Below, piece after piece: positions 1-7,326 of a stretch of DNA of 36,615 bases. This stretch comes from Candidatus Aminicenantota bacterium (GTDB taxonomy: Bacteria > Acidobacteriota > Aminicenantia > Aminicenantales > Aminicenantaceae). The position numbers were made by a program, and so were the translations under genes. The number at the start of each line of letters is the position of its first letter. The first letter of the stretch is position 1. The notes beneath the pieces were generated by a model. The model was not told the DNA's origin. It saw nothing but the letters and a program-made list of their open reading frames with translations, and searched no databases. The DNA is taken from contig JAGGYH010000111.1 in NCBI GenBank assembly GCA_021162615.1, forward strand, positions 1 through 36,615. Direction: 5' to 3'.

Positions 1-41
1 ATGCAGTGAGATCGGCTTGCCTGAAAGGTAAAAAAATGGCG
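1..41. repeat. Partial copy of the hairpin repeat (3' module)
   Basis: This stretch matches, with about four differences including one extra A, the reverse complement of 31779-31817, which is part of the structured repeat 31779-31909. The shared core contains GTGAGATCGGCT, GCCT, AAAGGTAAAA and ATGGC. The window starts inside the copy, so its other half lies outside. The end of the copy, AAAAAAATGGCG at 30-41, reappears inverted at 136-147, so the two repeat modules face each other across about 95 bases of AT-rich DNA (42-135) in which I see no gene. Confidence 0.7.
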
Positions 42-135
42 ATTAAAATGAAAGTTAGAACAAATAAAAATATTTCAGTTGTCATTTTTGTAAAAAGTAT
101 GCATATCCTTGAAATCAAAACAAAAAATTGCTCAT

Positions 136-165
136 CGCCATTTTTTTATGAATAGGTCAGTATAA
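136..165 (+). repeat. 30-bp interspersed repeat, copy 1
   Basis: A 30-base unit beginning CGCCATTTTTTTATGAA and ending near GGTCAGTATAA. Related units are at 6087-6116 on the minus strand (27 of 30 identical) and 13093-13122 on the plus strand (28 of 30). This copy ends one base before the ribosome-binding site of dinB. Its tail TATAAC (161-166 with the following base) could act as a weak -10 element for that gene, but no convincing -35 is visible. Confidence 0.75.
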
Positions 166-166
166 C

Positions 167-172
167 AAGGAG
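167..172 (+). promoter_or_regulatory. Ribosome-binding site deciding the dinB start
   Basis: AAGGAG lies 8 bases before a TTG codon at 181. A GTG at 172 in the same frame overlaps this Shine-Dalgarno sequence and cannot be served by it. The TTG is therefore the better start. Confidence 0.7.
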
Positions 173-180
173 TGAGAGAA

Positions 181-1404
181 TTGAGAAGACGGTGTATTGT
201 CCATATTGATATCGATGCTTTCTTTGCATCCGTGGAAAAGCTTCTGGATCCCTCTCTTGAGGGAAAAGCTATTATCGTGGGCGGGCTTCCTCATGAAAGA
301 GGCGTTGCTTCTACAGCTTCTTATGAGGCCAGAAAGTACGGCGTGCATTCGGGCATGCCCCTGCAAAAGGCTTATCAGCTGTGCCCCAACGGCATATTTT
401 TAAGGGGTAATCACCGGGTCTATGCTTCTTTCTCCAGGAATTTTCACCGGATTCTTTCACGCTACACTCCGGATATGGAGATGGCTTCCCTGGATGAGGC
501 TTATCTGGACCTCAGCCGCTGCAGGGCGCTCTATCCCTCGTTTTCACAAACGGTCACCCAGATAAAGCAGACCGTGGAAGAAAAATTGAAACTCTCTGTT
601 TCCGTGGGCGTAGGACCTAACAAGATTCTAGCCAAGCTGGCAACCAACAGAGCCAAACCCGGGGGTATGGTGGAAGTAAAACCGGGCTGCGAGGAGTCCT
701 TTCTTAAGGAGCTTCCCATAGAGGCTCTTCCCGGGATCGGCTCCAAAGCCCGGGCCGAACTTGATATGCTCAATATACGGAAGATCAAAGACCTATGGGG
801 GCTGCCGCGGGAGGCTCTAAGGACACTTTTCGGGTTAAGGGGGGAGGAGATCCGTCTCCAATCCCATGGTATTGATGACCGGCCTCTGGAGTCATCCGGA
901 GAGCAGAAATCGATTTCCCGTGAGACCACTTTTCTTAAGGATATATGGGAGAGACGGCTGCTTTTGGCTCACCTGGCCTATCTTTGTGACCGTTTGAGTC
1001 TGGCTCTGAGAAAGGAACGCTGTTTCAGCCATATCATAGAGGTCAAAGTCAGGTGGTCTGATTTTAAGACCGAAGTCCGCCGGAGGCTCCTGGTGAATCC
1101 GGTTCAAGAGATGGATGATATCTATCGAATAGCCCGGGAGCTGTTTTTAGAGCTTTTTCAGGGGGCCCGTTTGTCGCTCCGCCTGGTGGGAGTCAAGGCT
1201 TCCGACCTGGTCAGAAGCCGGACTCTTTCGCTTTTTGAGCCTCATTCTCTCCATAAAGAACGTCTGGGTTCAGCTGTTTTTGAAGTAAGAGAGAAATATG
1301 GATTTGGCGCCCTTCTCACCGCCAGGGAGAAGATGCTGGAAGATGTGTACAGCTTCACAAAGGAACGCGGTTTTATACTGAAAACAGCTTCTCTCACCAA
1401 ATAG
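181..1404 (+). CDS. dinB: DNA polymerase IV (Y-family translesion polymerase)
   Basis: Error-prone Y-family polymerase that copies past DNA lesions; 407 residues from the TTG start, normal for DinB. The palm begins HIDIDAFFASVE with metal-binding Asp10, and the second catalytic pair is Asp105-Glu106 in SLDEAYLD. The nucleotide-binding segment GVGPNKILAKLATN is intact. A helix-hairpin-helix (LPGIGSKA) follows, then the little-finger domain. Near the C-terminus, RTLSLFEP resembles a beta-clamp-binding peptide of the QLSLF type. The dnaE-like gene begins 63 bases downstream on the same strand, which suggests a lesion-bypass operon like imuA-imuB-dnaE2 but with a canonical DinB. I found no clear LexA box upstream. 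Confidence 0.95.
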   Translation: MRRRCIVHIDIDAFFASVEKLLDPSLEGKAIIVGGLPHERGVASTASYEARKYGVHSGMPLQKAYQLCPNGIFLRGNHRVYASFSRNFHRILSRYTPDMEMASLDEAYLDLSRCRALYPSFSQTVTQIKQTVEEKLKLSVSVGVGPNKILAKLATNRAKPGGMVEVKPGCEESFLKELPIEALPGIGSKARAELDMLNIRKIKDLWGLPREALRTLFGLRGEEIRLQSHGIDDRPLESSGEQKSISRETTFLKDIWERRLLLAHLAYLCDRLSLALRKERCFSHIIEVKVRWSDFKTEVRRRLLVNPVQEMDDIYRIARELFLELFQGARLSLRLVGVKASDLVRSRTLSLFEPHSLHKERLGSAVFEVREKYGFGALLTAREKMLEDVYSFTKERGFILKTASLTK

Positions 1405-1467
1405 CCTCTGGCTTTTGTAATTTTTTTGCGGAACGGGTCATGGTTTTTGGAGGTCAATGAGAAAGTG

Positions 1468-4272
1468 ATGTTTGTTCCCCTGCGGGTTCATTCCGTGTAC
1501 AGCAAAGGAAAAGGAGGTGTGCTTCCGGATGAACTGGCTTCCTGGGCAAGAAGCAGTGGGATTTCTGCGGCATGTCTTTCAGATAGAGAGGTTTTTTACG
1601 GATGGGGACGCTGGAAGGAAGCGGCCTGCAGAAACGGGGTGGTTCCCTTGTACGGCTGTGAATTGAGCATTCAAAAGAAAAAGCTTCTGTTCGTTGTTAA
1701 GAACCGGACCGGGTACTGGAATCTGATGGAGACTTTTAACACCAGAGAGATAAAACAGGTCCGGGGCCTTGCGGTGGTCTATATCCCTCAGGCGGGGGAG
1801 AGTGAGTTTCCGGAGGAACTCAAGGCCGCGGCCGGTCCGGATTTCTACCTGGGAGCGGATTTTCAAAACTTTAAGAAGGTGGTGTATTGGGCCGGCGTGT
1901 ATTCTCTGCCTGTGGTCTGGGCAAACCCTCTGAAGTTTATTGAAAATCCGAAAAGGCTTATCCTTATTCACTCCATTCATAAAAAACGGCCTTTTCCTCC
2001 GGAATGGACAAAATGGAGGGCCCAGATGAAGTTTTTCGGCCCGCTCCAGCAGGAACTGGCTCTGAAAAGATTCGGCAGCAGAGTCAGGGAGTTTTTCAGT
2101 AGAACTCTTGAGATTGCCCAGAAGTGCTGTTTCACTCTGGAAAACATCGTTCCCGGGCTGCCCGAAAGCCTTTTTCCCGAATCATTCAGAGATATGGTCA
2201 TGAAAAAAATGCAGCACATGAAATCCCTGAACTGGAGAGAGAGACAGCGGGCGCGGATGGAACTGGAAGCGGTTGAGAAAACAGGATTCGGTCCTTATTT
2301 CCAGGTGGTCCATGATGTGGTATGTTTTGCGCGGCGGGAGGGGATCCTTTATAACCTCAAAGGCTCTGGAGCCTCTTCTTTTTTGGCCTATCTTCTGGGG
2401 ATCTCCCATATCAATCCGGTTGATTTCGGCCTTTATTTTGCGAGGTTTTTAAACCAGGGCCGGAAGGACCCTCCAGATTTTGACCTGGACTTTGATTCCA
2501 GGTACAGAGACCGGGTGCTGGAGTATGTTATGGAGAAATACGGGAAGGGAAAAACAGGGGCGGCTTTTGTATGCAGTCTCAAAAACTACAGGGCCCGTTC
2601 CGCTGTTTATGAAACAGCGCGGGCTTTTGGCCGGCCCCCGGCAGAGTCGAGAGCGCTCAGTAAAAAGGTCCCTTATTTTGCGGAGCCTGATTATCTGAGA
2701 AAGCATCAGGCTCCGCCCGGCTGTAAGGAGATCTGGGGGGCTGCTTCGGAGCTGACTTCGGTCTACGGCGAAACTTCTCTTCATGTAGGAGGTGTTCTTT
2801 TGACACCCCCGCCGGTCAGCAGGTACCTTCCTCTGGAGAAATCAGCAAAAGGGCTCATCATGTGTCATTTTGACCGGGATGCGGTGGAAGATTTGAAGCT
2901 CATTAAACTGGACCTTCTTTCCGTCAGGGGGCTGGCCGCGGTTTCAGGGGCGAAAAAAGAGCTGAACATAAAGAATATTCCATGGGATGACGAAAAGAGC
3001 TTTCTCCTTCTCTCCCGCGCACAGACCATAGGATGCTTCCAGGTTGAAAGTCCGGCCATGATGAATCTGCTTTCCCGGATGAAGCCGGCTGATATCTCTG
3101 AGCTGACCCAGGCCCTAGCTTTGATACGGCCGGGGCCGACACAAAGCGGGGCAAAGCAGGCTGTGCTCAAAGCGCGTGAGGGCAGATCGTCTGCCAATAA
3201 CCCGTTTCTCTCCAGAATCATTCCTGAGACCGGGGGGCTTCTTCTTTATGAAGAGCAGGTCATGCAGGTGGCTGAGAGAGTCGCCGGCATGAGTTCGGAG
3301 CAGGGAGATTCACTGCGAAGGGCACTGAAAAAGAAATCGCCCTATCCCGCTTTGAAAGACAAATTTTTCCAAGGAGCGCAAAAGCGAGGATACACCCGTA
3401 CGGAAACAGCGAAGATATGGGATCATATGGAACAATTTTCTTCCTATTCTTTTAATAAAGCTCACAGTGTTTCCTATGCGTGCATGGCTTATCAGTCCGT
3501 TTATCTAAAAGCCCATCATCCTCTGCCGTATCTCAAAGCTGTTTTGAACTCCGGTGGAGGTTATTACCGTCTTCCTGTCTATATAGAGGAAGCCAAAAGG
3601 CTTGGGATAAAGATCCTGCCCCCGGATGTCGCCCGCAGTGATTATCGCTTCACAGTGGAGAACTCCTGTATAAGGGTGGGGCTTTTGTCCATAAAGCGCC
3701 TTAAAACCAGTACAGCCAAAAAAATAATAGGAGAACGCCAGAGAGGCCCTTATCTCTCTCTGGATGATTTTCTTATCAGGGTCTCTGTAACCAGGGCGGA
3801 GCTTTTCTCTCTGGTCAAGTCAGGGGCGCTGGACTCTTTGGAGCCCCGAAGGGCAGAGCAGGTCCTGAACGGTTATAAAGGCGGCAGAGGAACCGGAAAA
3901 GTCCCCGATATAGATGAGCCCCGAAAAGAGAGAATGCTGATTGACTCTCTGGGATTTGACCCCTTAGGAGACGCTCTCAGCCTTTTTAAGGGGAAAAGGC
4001 CGGTTCTGCGGGTCAAAGACCTGGAAAACAGGGCCGGACAGATTGTGGAGCTTATGGTCCGGGTTATGGATGCGCGCAGGAAAAAGGTCAGGCAGGGACT
4101 CACGTATTTCTTTCTTTTTTCAGATGAAACAGGGATGATCGAAGGAGTAGGCACAAAGAAATGTGTTAGTTTTGGTTCGCCGCCGGCCTGTTATGTACAG
4201 GGGAGGATCCGCAGGAGTGAGAACGGGCGCGTCAAGATCTTTAACTGCACTTTCCTCTCTTTGCACGAATGA
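1468..4272 (+). CDS. dnaE2: DNA polymerase III alpha subunit, short DnaE2/ImuC-like
   Basis: C-family replicative-type polymerase, probably the error-prone accessory form. ATG 1468 gives 934 residues, shorter than a typical replicative DnaE (about 1100-1200); GGAGG at 1449-1453 and GAGAAAG just upstream favour this region over an upstream TTG at 1426. The N-terminal PHP domain keeps LRVHSVYS, but the usual Asp-His is Asp39-Arg40 (LSDREVF), so metal binding there is probably damaged. The polymerase core keeps PDFDLDFD (Asp337, 339, 341, 343) and the third Asp482 in IKLDLLSVRGL. Also present are GCFQVES, ALIRPGP, EEQVM and FNKAHSVSYA, followed by a helix-hairpin-helix region and a C-terminal OB fold (about 830-930). 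Assignment to DnaE2 rather than the main replicase rests on length, the PHP change and linkage to dinB. Confidence 0.85.
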   Translation: MFVPLRVHSVYSKGKGGVLPDELASWARSSGISAACLSDREVFYGWGRWKEAACRNGVVPLYGCELSIQKKKLLFVVKNRTGYWNLMETFNTREIKQVRGLAVVYIPQAGESEFPEELKAAAGPDFYLGADFQNFKKVVYWAGVYSLPVVWANPLKFIENPKRLILIHSIHKKRPFPPEWTKWRAQMKFFGPLQQELALKRFGSRVREFFSRTLEIAQKCCFTLENIVPGLPESLFPESFRDMVMKKMQHMKSLNWRERQRARMELEAVEKTGFGPYFQVVHDVVCFARREGILYNLKGSGASSFLAYLLGISHINPVDFGLYFARFLNQGRKDPPDFDLDFDSRYRDRVLEYVMEKYGKGKTGAAFVCSLKNYRARSAVYETARAFGRPPAESRALSKKVPYFAEPDYLRKHQAPPGCKEIWGAASELTSVYGETSLHVGGVLLTPPPVSRYLPLEKSAKGLIMCHFDRDAVEDLKLIKLDLLSVRGLAAVSGAKKELNIKNIPWDDEKSFLLLSRAQTIGCFQVESPAMMNLLSRMKPADISELTQALALIRPGPTQSGAKQAVLKAREGRSSANNPFLSRIIPETGGLLLYEEQVMQVAERVAGMSSEQGDSLRRALKKKSPYPALKDKFFQGAQKRGYTRTETAKIWDHMEQFSSYSFNKAHSVSYACMAYQSVYLKAHHPLPYLKAVLNSGGGYYRLPVYIEEAKRLGIKILPPDVARSDYRFTVENSCIRVGLLSIKRLKTSTAKKIIGERQRGPYLSLDDFLIRVSVTRAELFSLVKSGALDSLEPRRAEQVLNGYKGGRGTGKVPDIDEPRKERMLIDSLGFDPLGDALSLFKGKRPVLRVKDLENRAGQIVELMVRVMDARRKKVRQGLTYFFLFSDETGMIEGVGTKKCVSFGSPPACYVQGRIRRSENGRVKIFNCTFLSLHE

Positions 4273-4313
4273 TCTGAGCAATCCTTCTTTGTTGTTTTTT
4301 GATTGTCCCTTAT

Positions 4314-4345
4314 GCGGGTTTATAGGGATTTACTCCCGCTCTATT
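4314..4345. terminator. Probable terminator between convergent genes
   Basis: GCGGG at 4314-4318 pairs with CCCGC at 4334-4338 and is followed on the plus strand by TCTATTTTT. It lies between the end of the dnaE-like gene (4272) and the end of the convergent receiver-TonB gene (4341), so it could serve both. The five-base stem and 15-base loop make it modest. Confidence 0.45.
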
Positions 4346-5990
4346 TTTCCGCGAACGAAATGGCTACTGTTTTCCAGACTTTGACTTTCACTCCGTTCTT
4401 GACGGCCGGATTGTATTTCCACTTCTTTACGGTTCTTTCTGCTTTTTCATTAAGACCATATGAATTCTCAATCCCCTGGACTATTCTGGTCTCTATCACA
4501 TCCCCTGTTTCAGAAATCAAAATGACCAACACCACCTTTCCGCTCACTTTAAACTTTCTTGCGGCAGGAGTGTATTCCGGGTCGACTTTTTTGACGAGCT
4601 CCGGCGGGCTGTCCACTTCATTTAAAGCAATGATATCCCCTGTTTCGATTTTTTTCTCAGGTGCAGGTTCCAGTGCTGCTGCAGGTTCTGGATCTCCGCT
4701 CTTCTGGTCCTCTTTATTAGGCCTGGATTCCGGTAAGACATGATTTGTAAACTCTTCGATTTTGGGCTGGGGGATCTGCTTAAAATCTGGAGGAGGCAGC
4801 GGGGTGAAGCTCTCCTCCTGGCTTTCCTGGATTGTATCTGCGGGTTTTATCAGGGTTTCAGCCAAATCTTGATTTTCTTCTCCGGATGGAGAAGATGCCT
4901 GGGGAGAAGCCGGCGGCTCCTTCCCAGACATCTGAGTTTTCCTCTGGATGTCTTCTCTTGAATCCTGAGGCCAGGCAGAATACTCTTCCGAGACGCTAAC
5001 TGGCGCTGCAGCAGGAGACGTTTCCTCAATATCCGGATCGATTTGCTCTATTGCACCGGACTTATAAAATTGCTGAGAGGCTTCCTGTTTTTTATAGAAA
5101 TTTTTGGGAAAAGCTAATAACAGAATAAGAGCCAATCCCAGAATGGCAGAGCCAGATGCAAACATGATCCATCTGGGAATCTTTTTTTTACTTTCTTTTG
5201 CAGAATATTCATTGAACAGGGGAGCCCTCCTGTATTCCTTTTCAGGACCTTCGGGTTTCTTTTCTTCTTCTTTCCGGTTTTCCTGAATTGTTTCCCCTTC
5301 TTTTTTTTCTTCGGCAGTTTCTTCTTCTTGAATAGATGTTTTGACAGGAGCTCCCTGTTTTCTGAGGGGGTGGGCGAAATCGGCCAGTTTTTTCTTGAGG
5401 ATCTCATCTATTTCCCTGCCTTTATCACTTGAGAGGTGCGCCTGCTGGGTTTTTTCTTTCTTCTTTGCTACATATTCCTCATAGAGACTGTCAATTTCTT
5501 TCTCTCTGCTGAGTTTTTTTTGTCTTTCCTGAGGCGAGGAGCTTGTGGCTTTTTTCTCGGTTTCTTTGTTTTCCAAAAGAGCTTCCGGATCTCTTTTCTC
5601 CTTAAATGAAATTTCCGAATCTTGATTTAGTAATTCGGATACCTTTGATTTCATTTCTTTGTCTTTATACGGTTTGGAAATGAAAGCGGAATTTTTGAAA
5701 TATTTGAGGACATAGCTCTGACAGGCCGCTTCAGAATAAAAATTAGTCATCATGAGAAGATTTATCTGTTTGGTGAATGATTCGGAGATTTCTTCGAGAA
5801 GGTCAAATCCATGGAGCTTGGAAATGAATGGTTCCATAATAATAAGGTCAGGCTTTTCCTCATAGAATTGGGATTTGCCTTCCAGGCCGTCTTTGGCTGT
5901 TATAACCTGGTATCCCTGCTCTTGCAGAAGATTTTTGAGGGAGGATAAAGATCTCCTGTTGTAATCAATGATAAGAATCTTCTTTTGCAT
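4341..5990 (-). CDS. Receiver domain-transmembrane-TonB C-terminal fusion protein
   Basis: Two-part protein of 549 residues from ATG 5990, chosen because MQKKILIIDYN is the normal first strand of a receiver domain; in-frame upstream codons run to 6053 without a clear ribosome-binding site. Residues 1-120 are a CheY-like receiver, but degenerate: the phospho-acceptor position is Glu53 (LIIMEPFIS), the acidic pair is reduced to DYN, and the Lys of ISKPY is kept. A charged, probably coiled linker follows, then one membrane helix (about 275-294), a Pro/Glu-rich periplasmic stretch (295-455) and a TonB C-terminal domain (about 462-549; VDPEYTPAARK, VSGKVVLVILI, VKKWKYNPA). Known TonB proteins carry energy from ExbB/ExbD to outer-membrane receptors; here the cytoplasmic end is a pseudo-receiver. 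No exbBD or receptor gene adjoins it. The function is not known to me. Confidence 0.8.
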   Translation of the reverse strand: MQKKILIIDYNRRSLSSLKNLLQEQGYQVITAKDGLEGKSQFYEEKPDLIIMEPFISKLHGFDLLEEISESFTKQINLLMMTNFYSEAACQSYVLKYFKNSAFISKPYKDKEMKSKVSELLNQDSEISFKEKRDPEALLENKETEKKATSSSPQERQKKLSREKEIDSLYEEYVAKKKEKTQQAHLSSDKGREIDEILKKKLADFAHPLRKQGAPVKTSIQEEETAEEKKEGETIQENRKEEEKKPEGPEKEYRRAPLFNEYSAKESKKKIPRWIMFASGSAILGLALILLLAFPKNFYKKQEASQQFYKSGAIEQIDPDIEETSPAAAPVSVSEEYSAWPQDSREDIQRKTQMSGKEPPASPQASSPSGEENQDLAETLIKPADTIQESQEESFTPLPPPDFKQIPQPKIEEFTNHVLPESRPNKEDQKSGDPEPAAALEPAPEKKIETGDIIALNEVDSPPELVKKVDPEYTPAARKFKVSGKVVLVILISETGDVIETRIVQGIENSYGLNEKAERTVKKWKYNPAVKNGVKVKVWKTVAISFAEK

Positions 5991-6002
5991 CCTGTTGACC
6001 AG

Positions 6003-6021
6003 TATGTTCATGATGAACATA
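6003..6021. promoter_or_regulatory. Perfect 9-bp palindrome, candidate operator
   Basis: TATGTTCAT and ATGAACATA flank one central base, giving a perfect dyad 13 to 31 bases upstream of the receiver-TonB start at 5990. The spacing fits a repressor operator overlapping a promoter. If the true start were further upstream, the palindrome would lie inside the coding region. Confidence 0.45.
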
Positions 6022-6086
6022 TATAAATTAAATCTTAGAAAGAAACCGGTCAATCACCTTTAGGGGTGATTTATGAGGTGATATAA

Positions 6087-6116
6087 TTAACCTGACATAT
6101 TCATAAAAAAATGGCG
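6087..6116 (-). repeat. 30-bp interspersed repeat, copy 2
   Basis: Reverse-strand copy of the unit at 136-165 (27 of 30 identical). The match with the copy at 13077-13122 runs on to 46 bases (6087-6132, 41 of 46 identical), so the true unit is longer than 30 bases. It lies upstream of the receiver-TonB gene. Confidence 0.75.
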
Positions 6117-6120
6117 GCGT

Positions 6121-6182
6121 TCATTTTTTTGCCTTTGAGGCGGGCCGATGTGAAATTCAGGTGCGGCCTGTGCTTCCTTCAT
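6121..6182 (+). repeat. GAAATTCAGG intergenic repeat, copy A
   Basis: Starts T-rich, then GGCGGGCCGATGTGAAATTC and a tail CTGTGCTTCCTTCA. Related blocks are at 27919-28006 and 31551-31618. It directly follows the 30-bp repeat, giving a composite element of about 95 bases that fills the gap between the DUF72 gene and the receiver-TonB gene. Confidence 0.65.
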
Positions 6183-6213
6183 GTCATCCGGGTTAATATA
6201 CGGCTGAATAATC

Positions 6214-7110
6214 TCAATTTTTGTTAAAGAGGTCGCTCTGGCCTTTAGCAATATCTTTGATGACCTTTTTAAGCTCAGGATAGATTTCGACCAGTTCTCT
6301 GGGCACATCCAATTTTTGTTTTGTCAGTTTGTTTTTTATCTGTATGGCATTGGTCAGGGCCTGTCCTCTGTAGTGATTGTTGGTCACGACAAATGTTTTT
6401 TTGGATTTTCCACCCAGGTTTTTTATGCGGGTGATCCATTGATTGAGCTCATCATCTGAGTAAAGATAATCATAACGCGCATCCCTGCCTGCATCTTTTT
6501 TGAACCAATTTTTGTAGTTTCTGCCGTGAAGCCTCACATAAGTGAATTCAGGATTTGTGGCATAGGTAGTGGGTTTGATGGATGACCGGAACACAGGTTG
6601 GTCGATGTTGCAGAAAGCCACTTTGTGCTCGGAAAGGAATTTCAGGAATTCGGGATTATCCCAGGAATTGTGCCTTATTTCCAAAGCAAGGGGAAGATCG
6701 GGAAACATATGGAACAGACGTTCCAGATAAAGCTTGTTTTTTATGGAACGGGAGAAAGACCAGGGAAACTGCATGAGTACAGCGCCCAGGCGGTTGTTTG
6801 CCGCAAGCGGTTCGATTCCGAATCTGAATTCATCAGCCTGTTTTTGGGAGGGTTTTTTCCCTTGATGTGTGAAGTCTTGATGAAGCTTGACGGCAAAAAG
6901 GAAGTCCGGATTTTGTTCGACTTTCTTTGTCCAGGAAAGCGCAAAGTTGAACACAGGCATCCGGTAGAAAGTGCTGTTGATTTCCATAAAGTCAATATAC
7001 CGGGATAGATAACTCAAGGCGTGAAAACCGGATGTCTTTTTTCTCGGGTAAACGATCCCTTCCCAGTCCTTATAACTCCAGCCGGCCGTGCCCACATTGT
7101 ATTGCGCCAT
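6214..7110 (-). CDS. DUF72 (YecE-like) family protein
   Basis: TIM-barrel protein of the DUF72/YecE family, whose biochemical role is not established. ATG 7110 gives 298 residues beginning MAQYNVGTAGWSYKDW, the family's usual N-terminus; an open frame continues upstream to 7284 but those residues do not look like the family. Visible hallmarks are GTAGWSYKDW, YPRK, IDFMEINSTFYRMP, FAVKLHQDFTH, LGAVLMQFPWSF, EIRHNSW and TYVRLHGRN. The ribosome-binding site is weak (GGAT). It is divergent from pta, with about 216 bases between the two starts that hold both promoters. Confidence 0.88.
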   Translation of the reverse strand: MAQYNVGTAGWSYKDWEGIVYPRKKTSGFHALSYLSRYIDFMEINSTFYRMPVFNFALSWTKKVEQNPDFLFAVKLHQDFTHQGKKPSQKQADEFRFGIEPLAANNRLGAVLMQFPWSFSRSIKNKLYLERLFHMFPDLPLALEIRHNSWDNPEFLKFLSEHKVAFCNIDQPVFRSSIKPTTYATNPEFTYVRLHGRNYKNWFKKDAGRDARYDYLYSDDELNQWITRIKNLGGKSKKTFVVTNNHYRGQALTNAIQIKNKLTKQKLDVPRELVEIYPELKKVIKDIAKGQSDLFNKN

Positions 7111-7326
7111 AGTATATCCATCATAGCAAAAAAACTGGGATTGTTCTCTTGTTTTATTATTCGCAAGGGCCTTTTTGGATTGAAAATACAGCAGGTTTGT
7201 GTTATAAATACCCTTCTTGATTGATATGGATATGGGGAGGGCAGAGGAAGTCTGTGATAAAATATGGGGGGAGATAAAATCCAAACAAAAAGGCTTTGAA
7301 TGTGAACTTTTACGGGAGATATTGAT

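Noticed and set aside
172-174. GTG as the dinB start
   Set aside because: It overlaps the only ribosome-binding site; the TTG at 181 has proper spacing.
5104-5407. Open frames on both strands inside the receiver-TonB linker
   Set aside because: They arise from the Lys/Glu-rich low-complexity linker and lack ribosome-binding sites and recognisable domains.
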